A DNA stretch of 12,687 bases, taken from CALVUP01 sp964422195 (GTDB lineage: Bacteria; Bacillota_I; Bacilli_A; RF39; UBA660). The stretch lies in assembly GCA_964422195.1 (NCBI GenBank), contig CAYRAF010000034.1, positions 1-12,687 on the forward strand, in the 5' to 3' direction. The notes under the pieces were generated by a model, which saw only the letters and a list, made by a program, of their open reading frames with translations, did no database searches and was not told the DNA's origin. Shown here one piece after another: positions 1-6,689 of the stretch. Position 1 is the first letter of the stretch; the number at the start of each line of letters is the position of its first letter. The position numbers and the translations under genes are program-made.

Positions 1-606
1 ATAGTGAAGTTCACTATCATCATCAACTATTATTAATGTTCTTTCAAATTGTCCCATAGATTTAGAATTAATTCTAAAATAACTTTGTAGTGGTCTATCT
101 AATTTAGTATTTTTAGGAATATAGATAAAACTTCCTCCACTAAAAACAGCAGAGTTTAAAGCTGCAAATTTATTCTCATCATTAGAAACTATTTTAGAAA
201 AGTATTTTTTTACCAATTCTGGATATTTCTTCATAGCATCTTCAATGGAAGTAAAAATAACATTCTTTTCTTCTATTTCTTTTAACATGTTATGATATAT
301 TACTTCACTTTCATATTGAACTCCTATACCATCTAAATGTTGCTCACTTTCTATTACCCCTAAACTATCTAATTCTTCCTTAATATCTTTATTAACTTCT
401 AACCAATCTTTATGAACTTTTTTATCATTACCCTTATAGTAAATAATTTTATCAAAGTCTATTTTCGGATTAGGGCCAAAACTAGGCATAGGAATCTTCT
501 TAAAATTATCATAACTAGATAATCTAAAGTCTCTTACCCAAGCATCTTCTTCTTTATAATCTGATATTTGCTTAATTTTATTTTTATCGATTCCTACTAT
601 TTCCAT
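1..606 (-). CDS. sufB: SufB, Fe-S cluster assembly scaffold (N-terminal 202 residues, cut by window edge)
   Basis: The reading frame opens with ATG at 606 and stays open to base 1, so only the first 202 residues are present; the family is usually about 465 long. I translated it by hand. It starts MEIVGIDKNKIKQ and contains WVRDFRLSSYDNF, then PSFGPNP, then FAALNSAVFSGGSFIYIP and SYFRINSKSMGQFERTLI, which are typical SufB blocks leading into the beta-helix core. SufB is the cytosolic scaffold of the SufBCD complex on which a nascent Fe-S cluster is built. Its ribosome site GGTGAT (611-616) lies in the 12-base gap after the preceding gene. It is the last visible gene of the suf operon. Confidence in the family is high; the C-terminal half, with its catalytic cysteines, lies outside the window. 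Confidence 0.95.
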   Translation of the reverse strand, partial: MEIVGIDKNKIKQISDYKEEDAWVRDFRLSSYDNFKKIPMPSFGPNPKIDFDKIIYYKGNDKKVHKDWLEVNKDIKEELDSLGVIESEQHLDGIGVQYESEVIYHNMLKEIEEKNVIFTSIEDAMKKYPELVKKYFSKIVSNDENKFAALNSAVFSGGSFIYIPKNTKLDRPLQSYFRINSKSMGQFERTLIIVDDDSELHY

Positions 607-618
607 TTATATCACCAT

Positions 619-1038
619 TTATTTTCTTTTTGCATATTCTTTAACTATTTTTCCTTGTTCATTTATAATTGTATTATATATATCTATATTTTGACTACTA
701 TCTAATACTCTTTGCCTCATCTCATCAGTTCTTTGATCAACAGGTATAGATTTGTATATAGCTAGTATATCCTTATAAAAAATATTTGAATTCAATATTT
801 CATATGCGACCATTTCTTTTTTAATATTATAAAAAGGACTTGTAACAGTACAAAACACACTACCAGGAATAAACGAGCTCTGATCTATATCATATTCTTC
901 TCCTGTAAATAGATTTATAGCTGTTTTATCCTTAACAGTAACCGCCACATTAGTAAGATATGTAAATACATATTTATTGTTTGATTGTCCATCATACATT
1001 TTTAATATTGCCGTATAAACAGGTTGCTTATTTTTCAT
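619..1038 (-). CDS. Hypothetical 139-residue protein inserted between sufU and sufB
   Basis: I do not recognise this protein. It is soluble-looking: no membrane segment or signal peptide, mixed alpha/beta composition, one cysteine (in GSVFCTVTSP) and a charged, helical C-terminus ending EYAKRK. I place the start at ATG 1038 because a GGAGG site (1044-1048) lies five bases ahead of it. A TTG at 1050 is in frame but sits on the ribosome site itself. The gene overlaps the end of sufU by 11 bases, and its ribosome site is read as the sufU codons for IGGK, so the two are probably translationally coupled. It ends 12 bases before sufB. This position argues for a role in Fe-S assembly or its control, but nothing in the residues shows which. 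The N-terminal half, with strand-like stretches around FTGEEYDID, could be a small regulatory or RNA/protein-binding fold; that is speculation. Confidence 0.85.
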   Translation of the reverse strand: MKNKQPVYTAILKMYDGQSNNKYVFTYLTNVAVTVKDKTAINLFTGEEYDIDQSSFIPGSVFCTVTSPFYNIKKEMVAYEILNSNIFYKDILAIYKSIPVDQRTDEMRQRVLDSSQNIDIYNTIINEQGKIVKEYAKRK

Positions 1039-1468
1039 TTTTACCTCCAATATAATTATTAATAATCTTCTTTAACCCCTCTATTGGCAGCAATGCACAT
1101 TTTTTTCTATTAGCTTGTTTATATATATCATCATATACATTCAGTTCTTCTAATATATCACTATTATATTCCTTCTCATCAATCATATTCTCATAGTTTT
1201 CTATAATACTCTTTGCCTCTTCTATAGACTTTCCTATAAAAGTATTGATCATAATAGAAGTAGCTGAAGTCGATATAGCACACGCTTCTCCATCAAAATT
1301 AATATCCTTTATAACATCGTTTTCAATTAATACCTCAATATCTAAATTATCAATACATGACTCATTATTACTATTAACTTTATAATAATTGTCTTTATTG
1401 GTTAAACCTCTATTACTAGGATTTTGATAATTATCTAAAATAATCTCTCTTTTTAATTCTCTATCCAT
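1028..1468 (-). CDS. sufU: SufU, zinc-dependent sulfur acceptor for SufS
   Basis: This is a 146-residue SufU/IscU-fold protein that accepts persulfide sulfur from SufS and passes it to the SufBCD scaffold. The expected metal-site residues are all visible: C38 and D40 in NESCIDN (family NPTCGD), C63 in FDGEACAIS (family GxGCxIS) and C124 in RKKCALLP. The family helix ISTSATSIM follows C63, and the C-terminal helix GLKKIINNYI matches SufU rather than the shorter IscU. The start ATG at 1468 shares its A with the sufS stop codon (TAATG), which is typical of coupled translation. The end overlaps the next gene by 11 bases. The pairing with sufS in a sufCDSUB-type operon supports the Gram-positive SufU role, a zinc-bound sulfurtransferase, over an Fe-S scaffold. 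Confidence 0.95.
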   Translation of the reverse strand: MDRELKREIILDNYQNPSNRGLTNKDNYYKVNSNNESCIDNLDIEVLIENDVIKDINFDGEACAISTSATSIMINTFIGKSIEEAKSIIENYENMIDEKEYNSDILEELNVYDDIYKQANRKKCALLPIEGLKKIINNYIGGKNEK

Positions 1469-2658
1469 TATATCACTATCCTAAATATGTTTTCACTATT
1501 AGAAAGTACATCTAAAAGTTTATCAATTTCTTCTTTTGTATTATAAAAATATAAGCTTATTCTACAAGTATTATTTATATTTAGTTCATCTTTTAAAATC
1601 TTATCACAGTGATTACCTGCGCGTATACAAATATTATAATGATTTAAATACACTGATGTATCTTGTGGAAAAACATCTTTTAAATTAAATAATACTATAC
1701 CACTATCAGCATTCTTATTATATACTTCAACATTATCAATTTTTAAAAGACCATTAATTAAATATTCCTTTAATTCTTTCTCATACTTCTCTATATTCTC
1801 TAAACCAATCTCATTTAAATAATCTATTGCTCTAGATAATCCTATAGCACCAGCAATATTTGGAGTACCAGCTTCTAATCTTTCAGGCAATTCTTTTAAT
1901 TCAATATTAAACTTACTATCAAATCTAGCATTCATTCCCCCACCTAATTCCATAGGTTTTAATTTATCTAATAATTCATATTTTCCATATAGTATTCCTA
2001 TTCCAGTAGGTCCTAACATTTTATGAGCTGATGCTGCTAAAAAGTCTATATTTTCTACATTTAATTTTTTATGACCAATACTTTGAGCAGCATCTACTAC
2101 AAAAATAATATTATTATCTTTACATATTCTACCTATTGCATCAATATCTCTAACATCCCCTATAGCATTTGTTATATGTGCTAGAGAAATAACTTTAGTA
2201 TTTTTATTTATACATTTTTTTAACTCATCAATATCTATACTATAATCTTCATTAAGTGGTATATATTTAACTTTAAACTTTTTCTCTTTTGCTAAATCAA
2301 ACCATGGTAATATATTTGAAGCATGCTCACTTTTACTAATTAATACTTCATCATTTTCCTTTAAATAATCCTTCATAAATCCATAAACTATCATGTTTAA
2401 AGAATTAGTTGTTCCTTTAGTAAAAACTATTTCGCTACTTCTACTAGCCCCTATTAATTCTTTAACTTTTAATCTAGCATTATTATATTCTTTCTCTGCT
2501 TTTAAAGCTATAGCATAATCACCTCTATGAATATTAGAAGAATAATTATTATAATAATCAGCTATACTATCTACTACGCATTTAGGTTTTAAACTAGTTG
2601 CAGCATTGTCAAAATATATGATATTACTACTTAATATTTTAAAGTCATCCCTATTCAA
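1468..2658 (-). CDS. sufS: SufS, group II cysteine desulfurase
   Basis: This is a 396-residue PLP-dependent enzyme that removes sulfur from L-cysteine and holds it as an active-site persulfide. Visible marks, numbered from the TTG start, are IYFDNAATS near 14-22, the PLP-stacking His in SEHASNILPW (about H112), VVDAAQSIGH (D189), the PLP lysine in SAHKMLGPTGIG (K213) and the persulfide cysteine in RAGNHCDK (C351). The family usually reads RAGHHC at the last site. A frame-extending GTG at 2667 touches the AGGAGG site with no spacing, whereas TTG at 2658 has about eight bases, so I chose TTG. That start lies one base after the sufD-like stop. The ribosome site is encoded in the last codons (LGGE) of that upstream gene, suggesting coupling. 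The sulfur acceptor SufU follows directly. Confidence 0.95.
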   Translation of the reverse strand: MNRDDFKILSSNIIYFDNAATSLKPKCVVDSIADYYNNYSSNIHRGDYAIALKAEKEYNNARLKVKELIGASRSSEIVFTKGTTNSLNMIVYGFMKDYLKENDEVLISKSEHASNILPWFDLAKEKKFKVKYIPLNEDYSIDIDELKKCINKNTKVISLAHITNAIGDVRDIDAIGRICKDNNIIFVVDAAQSIGHKKLNVENIDFLAASAHKMLGPTGIGILYGKYELLDKLKPMELGGGMNARFDSKFNIELKELPERLEAGTPNIAGAIGLSRAIDYLNEIGLENIEKYEKELKEYLINGLLKIDNVEVYNKNADSGIVLFNLKDVFPQDTSVYLNHYNICIRAGNHCDKILKDELNINNTCRISLYFYNTKEEIDKLLDVLSNSENIFRIVI

Positions 2659-2659
2659 A

Positions 2660-3364
2660 TTATTCACCTCCTAATGTATCTATTATATTTACAAATTTCT
2701 CACTTTCTATCTGCATATTATTAAGCAAGAATGCTTTTAGCAATAACTTATAGCAATTCTTCTTATTAATACCCCTACTCATTAAATAAAACATTTCATC
2801 TTCTTTAAAAGTACCAATATATGCAGAATGATTAGCCTCTATCTCATTATTATCAATTATTAAATTAGGCTTAATATTTGCATGATTATCTTTCATAGAA
2901 ATAATTTTATTATCCTGATTACATATACAATTAATACTATCTTTGTATATAATACCATTAACAATAAAGTCTAAATTATTATTATCAACATTAACACCAT
3001 GATTAACAATCCTACTATTAGTATTTCTATCATTGTGATAAACATTTATTTTATATTCATTATCCTTATAATTAATTGAACTATAATTGTATGTAACACT
3101 ACTATTTTCTTTTAAATTAATATCTATAGTATCAGAATTATCAATAACAAGTTTATTAACTATTAAACTTGCATTTTTACCTATATTATATATTACTTTA
3201 TCTTTAGTATTTTCCTTTATTATATTAATAACTACATTACTATTATCTTTAATATTAATAACTATTTCTTTATTACTATTACTGTATTCTATATATAAAT
3301 CATCATCTATATTTAATTCTTTATCTATATTCGTTATTATCTTATTCATATTATTTTTTTTCAT
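2660..3364 (-). CDS. sufD: SufD-like protein, shortened form (234 residues)
   Basis: SufD partners SufB and SufC in the cluster-assembly complex. The C-terminal signature is clear: PNLIIDNNEIEANHSAYIG at 166-184 and FYLMSRGI at 192-199, with His 179 in the place of the histidine conserved in SufD. The middle is a run of short hydrophobic strands rich in Asn, Ile and Asp, fitting a right-handed beta-helix. The family is normally about 400-450 residues; here the N-terminal helical domain is absent. It cannot be hidden upstream, because the start overlaps sufC by 14 bases, and no frameshift is evident. Start choice is uncertain: ATG 3364 and ATG 3349 (in frame, five residues later) both lack a strong ribosome site, so coupling to sufC translation is likely. 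The protein is probably functional as a minimal SufD, since its neighbours are intact. Confidence 0.85.
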   Translation of the reverse strand: MKKNNMNKIITNIDKELNIDDDLYIEYSNSNKEIVINIKDNSNVVINIIKENTKDKVIYNIGKNASLIVNKLVIDNSDTIDINLKENSSVTYNYSSINYKDNEYKINVYHNDRNTNSRIVNHGVNVDNNNLDFIVNGIIYKDSINCICNQDNKIISMKDNHANIKPNLIIDNNEIEANHSAYIGTFKEDEMFYLMSRGINKKNCYKLLLKAFLLNNMQIESEKFVNIIDTLGGE

Positions 3365-4103
3365 CTATATCATTTAACCATTTATAACCATCTTTTTCTA
3401 CTTTTAAGGCAAATGATAAATCTCCTGTTTTTTTAATATTTCCATTCATCATGATATGAACATAATCAGGCTTTATATATTCTAAAATCCTAGGATAATG
3501 AGTAATTATTAATATAGATGAATCTTTATTTTCTTTTTTATATTCATTAATATTTTTACAAACTTTTTTCAAACTATCGATATCAAGGCCTGAATCTAAC
3601 TCATCTAAAATTATTAATTTTGGTTTTAGTATTTTCATTTGTAGTATTTCATTTTTCTTTCTTTCTCCACCTGATGCGCCTACATTAATTGATCTATGAA
3701 TCATTTCTTCCTTAATATCTAAATCTTTTATATTTTTATCTATAATTTTCATAAAATCATATATTCTAACATTCTCACCAGTTTTACTTGATAAAGCAGT
3801 TTTTAAAAACTCACTATTTTTAACACCTTCAATACTAATTGGGTTTTGCATACTTAAAAAGATACCTAACCTGGCAATCTCATCTGTTTTCATAGACAAA
3901 ATAGATTTATTTTCAAATAAAATATCACCAGATTTTATATTATAGTTTTTATTTCCCATAATCACTTTAGATAAAGTAGACTTACCAGTACCATTAGGTC
4001 CCATAATAGCATGTATTTCACCCTCTTTAATATCTAAATTAAAATCTTTTAATATTTCTTTATCATTAACATCTATAGATAAATTACTAATACTTAATAA
4101 CAT
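3351..4103 (-). CDS. sufC: SufC, ATPase of the SufBCD Fe-S assembly complex
   Basis: This 250-residue ABC-type ATPase has the usual SufC length. Walker A is GPNGTGKST at 35-43, the Q-loop glutamine is about 86 (LSMQNP), the signature is SGGERKKNEILQM at 144-156, Walker B is LIILDE at 163-168 followed by LDSGLDID, and the switch histidine is H202. SGGE(R/K)KxNEILQM and DE(L/T)DSGLDID distinguish SufC from transport ATPases. There are no membrane partners nearby, only the SUF genes. It is a cytosolic protein that drives structural change in SufB/SufD. It is the first gene of the operon. The GTGGTGA ribosome site lies just ahead of ATG 4103, and the predicted transcript start is only about ten bases upstream. 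Confidence 0.97.
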   Translation of the reverse strand: MLLSISNLSIDVNDKEILKDFNLDIKEGEIHAIMGPNGTGKSTLSKVIMGNKNYNIKSGDILFENKSILSMKTDEIARLGIFLSMQNPISIEGVKNSEFLKTALSSKTGENVRIYDFMKIIDKNIKDLDIKEEMIHRSINVGASGGERKKNEILQMKILKPKLIILDELDSGLDIDSLKKVCKNINEYKKENKDSSILIITHYPRILEYIKPDYVHIMMNGNIKKTGDLSFALKVEKDGYKWLNDIDEKK

Positions 4104-4118
4104 ACAATCACCACAAAT

Positions 4119-4147
4119 ATAATATCATTTTTTTTAATATTTAACAA
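4119..4147 (-). promoter_or_regulatory. Promoter of the suf operon
   Basis: On the minus strand, TTGTTA (4142-4147), a 17-base spacer and TATTAT (4119-4124) make a good sigma-A-type promoter. The predicted start is near 4112, leaving about ten bases before the sufC ATG. An exact 6-3-6 inverted repeat (ATATTT, then three bases, then AAATAT) covers 4137-4151, over the -35. It could be an operator, but in such AT-rich DNA it may be chance. Confidence 0.6.
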
Positions 4148-4164
4148 ATATATAAAAGAAAAAG

Positions 4165-4812
4165 TTATTTAAACTCTTCCTTTCTTCTTTTCATATATTC
4201 TTTAACTGCTCCTTCAACCTTATCAGGATTAAGATTATAATATTTCATCCTAAATTCATTTCTAGAGATATCTTGATTATGATATTCCTCTAATCCTTTA
4301 TTAACAAGAATCATTTGTAAATCTAATAGATCCTCTTTTGATACTTTCTTTTTTTCAACTATTTCTGCAAACTTTTTATAAATAGTATCTACTGAATAAC
4401 CATACTCTTCACTAACTTCTTCAATACTTTTAGTTTTTAAACTTAATTGTATAGCCTTTCTAGGAAATGAAATACCCCTAGGTTTTTTAATAGACAACAT
4501 ATTATAATATCCTTCTATTGTATCCTTAACTTGTCCAAAAGTAAGATTAGGATAAAAATATAAAATTTCTAATACATTCCTTTCTAAATTTTCATATAAA
4601 TAAAGGATATGTTCTTTTGATACACCATCTATTTGTTCTTTAAGATAATCATCCTTTTTCTTATCATTAAGTATTTCTGTAATTAAATCTGCAGATACTT
4701 TATGTTTTAAAACACAACAAATCTTTGAAGGCCTAGTTATTCCTTCATTATATAAACTTAATACTTGTTCTTTTTCTAAATCTGTATAAGGTTTCTTTCT
4801 ATTTTCTCCCAT
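4165..4812 (-). CDS. Hypothetical protein with about four helix-turn-helix-like repeats
   Basis: I do not recognise the family. The 215 residues appear to contain four similar helical units of roughly 40-50 residues, at about 13-50, 65-103, 116-153 and 158-207. Units 1 and 2 share a pattern of (E/S)KE-x-(V/I)-L-x-LY followed by an isoleucine-rich helix and a closing helix. Unit 3 reads like a classic helix-turn-helix (SIEEVSEEYGYSVDTIYKKF). There are no membrane segments, and charge is high at both ends. A DNA-binding or sigma-like adaptor role is inferred, not shown. It has its own promoter and an AGGGG ribosome site. It lies 61 bases upstream of sufC on the same strand with no terminator between them, so read-through into suf is possible. 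That makes it a candidate regulator of suf, of the divergent HIT gene, or of itself. Confidence 0.85.
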   Translation of the reverse strand: MGENRKKPYTDLEKEQVLSLYNEGITRPSKICCVLKHKVSADLITEILNDKKKDDYLKEQIDGVSKEHILYLYENLERNVLEILYFYPNLTFGQVKDTIEGYYNMLSIKKPRGISFPRKAIQLSLKTKSIEEVSEEYGYSVDTIYKKFAEIVEKKKVSKEDLLDLQMILVNKGLEEYHNQDISRNEFRMKYYNLNPDKVEGAVKEYMKRRKEEFK

Positions 4813-4836
4813 AATATCCCCTCTAAATTGCTTGAT

Positions 4837-4865
4837 ATTATAACATATTTTTTAATTATTGTAAA
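4837..4865 (-). promoter_or_regulatory. Promoter of the HTH-repeat gene
   Basis: TTTACA (4860-4865), a 17-base spacer and a perfect TATAAT (4837-4842) are read on the minus strand. The -35 overlaps the -35 of the divergent HIT promoter. Confidence 0.7.
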
Positions 4866-4886
4866 GTTTTAATATTTTAGTATAAT
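4859..4886 (+). promoter_or_regulatory. Promoter of the HIT gene
   Basis: TTGTAA (4859-4864), a 16-base spacer and a perfect TATAAT (4881-4886). The AGGAGATGA ribosome site follows at 4895-4903, so the leader is short. The -35 shares five bases with the opposite-strand -35. Confidence 0.7.
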
Positions 4887-4907
4887 ATAAATATAGGAGA
4901 TGATTAA

Positions 4908-5297
4908 ATGGATTGTTTATTTTGTAAAATTATTAATGGAGAAGTACCTTCATATACAATATATGAAGATGATATAGTTAAAGTATTTCTTGATATTAAT
5001 CCAACAACTAATGGAGATGCTTTAGTTGTTCCTAAAAAACACTTTGAAAATATAAATGATATTGATGAAGATACATATCTACATATATTTAAAATCGCTA
5101 AAGATATGTATAAACTATTAACTGAAAAGCTTAATTGTGAAGGATTAACATTAGTTCAAAATAATGGTTTAGGTCAAGAAATAAAACATTATCATTTACA
5201 CTTAACACCAAGATATAAAGATGATAATATAGTGCATAGTTGTAATAAAGATAACCTATTAGAAATAGAAGAAATATTTAAAAAATTAACAAAATAA
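4908..5297 (+). CDS. HIT-family nucleotide-binding protein (HINT-like)
   Basis: The 129 residues match a bacterial HINT-type nucleoside phosphoramidate/AMP-lysine hydrolase in length and motif order. CLFCKIINGEVPS at the N-terminus gives a zinc-binding CxxC (C3, C6). VVPKKHFENI carries H45, commonly a further ligand. The catalytic triad HYHLHLTPRY has H94, H96 and H98. LVQNNGLGQEIKH before the triad is the usual nucleotide-binding loop. It is a small cytosolic protein, probably a dimer. It has its own promoter and faces the PrsA-like gene across a shared terminator. I recall hit and prsA also lying close together in Bacillus, which would fit, but I cannot check it here. The exact substrate cannot be read from the sequence. 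Confidence 0.95.
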   Translation: MDCLFCKIINGEVPSYTIYEDDIVKVFLDINPTTNGDALVVPKKHFENINDIDEDTYLHIFKIAKDMYKLLTEKLNCEGLTLVQNNGLGQEIKHYHLHLTPRYKDDNIVHSCNKDNLLEIEEIFKKLTK

Positions 5298-5323
5298 AAG
5301 AAAGTATTAATTACTTTCTTTTT
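5298..5323. terminator. Two-way intrinsic terminator between the HIT and PrsA-like genes
   Basis: A 9-bp stem (AAGAAAGTA at 5298-5306 with TACTTTCTT at 5312-5320) has a 5-base loop and a T-run on the plus side. On the minus side a T-rich stretch (complement of the bases before 5298) follows. The stop codon of the PrsA-like gene (5307-5309) lies in the loop. Confidence 0.75.
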
Positions 5324-6278
5324 CATTTGCAGCATTTTCTCTAGCTTGAGCCATTAAGTTACTCATATATGTTTTATACTTCTTTTTCATTTCATTATCT
5401 TGAAACTTCATACCAGCTTCTTCTCTCATATCCATAATAGCATTGAATTGTAATACTACATCATTCTCTAGATTCTTTTCAACTATTTTTTCAACTATAG
5501 TACCTTTAAGTTCTTTTAAAGATGCTTTTTTCTTTTCCCCTGTTTTTAAAATTATATGGTATCCATATGAAGTTTCTACTGGAGTTGTTGTATATTTATT
5601 CTTTTCTAATGCAAGTGTCGCTTTAAAGAATGAATCTTCCATATCTCCATCATTAAACCATCCTAAATCAATACTTTCATCATCAGAATATTCCTTAGCT
5701 AATTTTTCAAAATCTTCACCATTTTTTAACTTAGTAATAACTTCATTAGCTTCTTTTTTAGCATCTTTCTTTAAAGATGCTTTTTCTTTATCAGTCATAT
5801 CATCAGTAGAATCTACTGCGATTAAAATATGACTAGCTTTTACATCACCATAAACGTTATTTTTATAATACTTTTCTATTTCCTTATCTGTTACTTTACT
5901 TTCTAAATAATCTTTAACAGCTTTTTCTCTTCTTTTATCCATTATAAGAGATGCTTCCATATCATCAGTACTAGTATATCCATAATACATATACATTTGA
6001 CCACTATTCTTTACCTCATCCTTAATTTTATTTTCTTCAGACGAAGTTAATTGATATTTATCACCAAATAACTTTTTATCAATTAAATTAACTAAAGTCT
6101 TGATATTCATGTTATCCTTTAATTCTTCATAAAGTTCATCTGCAGAAACATTTTTTTTATCAAATTTAACAACTGCTTCTTCTCCATTTTTTAACTTTGC
6201 TACTTTTCCACATCCACTAACCCCTATTATTAGTACTAAAGCAATCATTACTAACATTATCTTCTTAATACTTTTCAT
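5307..6278 (-). CDS. prsA: PrsA-like lipoprotein, peptidyl-prolyl isomerase (PpiC/parvulin) foldase
   Basis: This is a 323-residue lipoprotein that likely folds secreted proteins on the outer face of the membrane. The signal is MKSIKKIMLVMIALVLIIG followed by the lipobox VSGC, with the lipidated cysteine at 23. A SurA/PrsA-type helical N-domain follows, then a parvulin domain at about 143-250 (KASHILI; DFEKLAKEYSDDES; LGWF; GYHIILKTGEKK), then a charged helical tail. The start is ATG 6278, with AAGGAGGT five bases ahead. An 18-residue upstream extension exists in frame but overlaps the promoter and would spoil the signal peptide. The gene is monocistronic: its own promoter lies upstream and a terminator hairpin wraps its stop codon. 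A related lipoprotein foldase with another substrate range is possible; the rotamase domain itself is clear. Confidence 0.9.
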   Translation of the reverse strand: MKSIKKIMLVMIALVLIIGVSGCGKVAKLKNGEEAVVKFDKKNVSADELYEELKDNMNIKTLVNLIDKKLFGDKYQLTSSEENKIKDEVKNSGQMYMYYGYTSTDDMEASLIMDKRREKAVKDYLESKVTDKEIEKYYKNNVYGDVKASHILIAVDSTDDMTDKEKASLKKDAKKEANEVITKLKNGEDFEKLAKEYSDDESIDLGWFNDGDMEDSFFKATLALEKNKYTTTPVETSYGYHIILKTGEKKKASLKELKGTIVEKIVEKNLENDVVLQFNAIMDMREEAGMKFQDNEMKKKYKTYMSNLMAQARENAANEKESN

Positions 6279-6303
6279 TTTAAACCTCCTTGTAACATTT
6301 ATT

Positions 6304-6332
6304 ATGATATCAAATTTCCACATAAAATACAA
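6304..6332 (-). promoter_or_regulatory. Promoter of the PrsA-like gene
   Basis: TTGTAT (6327-6332), a 17-base spacer and TATCAT (6304-6309) are read on the minus strand, about 25 bases before the start codon. The naive longer reading frame begins here, which supports the shorter start. Confidence 0.55.
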
Positions 6333-6362
6333 TATTTTTAATAAATTTATATATTAACACTC

Positions 6363-6390
6363 ACACTTTTTTAATATTTACCATAAAATA
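6363..6390 (+). promoter_or_regulatory. Possible sigma-K-like promoter for the tiny membrane genes
   Basis: CATAAAATA (6382-6390) fits the CATAnnnTA -10 pattern of the late mother-cell sigma factor. An AC at 6363-6364 lies 17 bases ahead of it. The same place fits sigma-A poorly: the bases where a -35 would lie read TCACAC. The predicted start is just before the AAGGAGG site at 6407-6413. The motif is short, so this is suggestive only. Confidence 0.35.
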
Positions 6391-6421
6391 ATGTGAATAG
6401 TAAAAAAAGGAGGAATTATTT

Positions 6422-6502
6422 ATGAATAATTATACATCATCATACTCTATTGTATTAGTTTTATTTATATTATTAGTTATCATACTTGGAGCTTGGATTT
6501 AA
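6422..6502 (+). CDS. Tiny single-helix membrane protein, YjcZ-like (26 residues)
   Basis: A strong AAGGAGG site (6407-6413) lies eight bases before ATG. The protein has a short polar head (MNNYTSSYS) and then one hydrophobic helix ending in ILGAWI. Size and the VLFILLVIILGA core resemble the YjcZ-type tiny membrane proteins (Pfam Tiny_TM_bacill) of spore-forming Bacilli; this is recognition by eye, not a search. The next gene encodes a relative: 10 of 14 core positions are identical. Its role is unknown. In Bacillus such proteins are associated with sporulation, which would fit the upstream sigma-K-like motif. Confidence 0.75.
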   Translation: MNNYTSSYSIVLVLFILLVIILGAWI

Positions 6503-6521
6503 ATATAAGGAGGTGTAAATA

Positions 6522-6641
6522 GTGTCTTGTCCTAATAATAACGTATGTGAACCTTGTAATAAAAAATCTAATGGATATGTATTTATCATAGTACTATATA
6601 TTTTACTTGCTATTATACTAGGTTCTTGTATTACATATTAA
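6522..6641 (+). CDS. Tiny Cys-containing single-helix membrane protein, YjcZ-like (39 residues)
   Basis: The gene opens with GTG at 6522, eight bases after AAGGAGG (6507-6513), and lies 19 bases downstream of the first tiny gene. The polar N-terminus (MSCPNNNVCEPCNKKSNG) carries C3, C9 and C12. A helix follows, with core VLYILLAIILGS, and then C36 near the end. The CxxC pair could bind metal or form disulfides in a coat-like setting; that is inference. The hydrophobic core matches the upstream tiny protein, so the two are probably paralogues in one transcript. The stop codon touches a strong terminator. Confidence 0.75.
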   Translation: MSCPNNNVCEPCNKKSNGYVFIIVLYILLAIILGSCITY

Positions 6642-6672
6642 AAACGAATGAAGAAATATCATTCGTTTTTTT
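6641..6672. terminator. Strong terminator after the tiny membrane genes, also serving recX
   Basis: An 11-bp stem (AAAACGAATGA at 6641-6651 with TCATTCGTTTT at 6659-6669) has a 7-base loop and a T-tract on the plus side. A-rich bases before the stem give a T-rich tail on the minus side, so it can also end the recX transcript. Confidence 0.85.
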
Positions 6673-6689
6673 CTTTGTTTAATTTACTA

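Noticed and set aside
2660..3364. SufD as a frameshifted pseudogene
   Set aside because: The frame is intact from the sufC overlap to the sufS ribosome site, and the missing part would lie inside sufC; a short functional form fits better.
3087..3377. Plus-strand ORF over sufD
   Set aside because: Hydrophobic low-complexity shadow of the AT-rich sufD-like gene, with no ribosome site.
5443..5832. Plus-strand ORF over the PrsA-like gene
   Set aside because: Antisense shadow of a clear lipoprotein gene; Ser/Phe-rich composition typical of reverse-strand frames.
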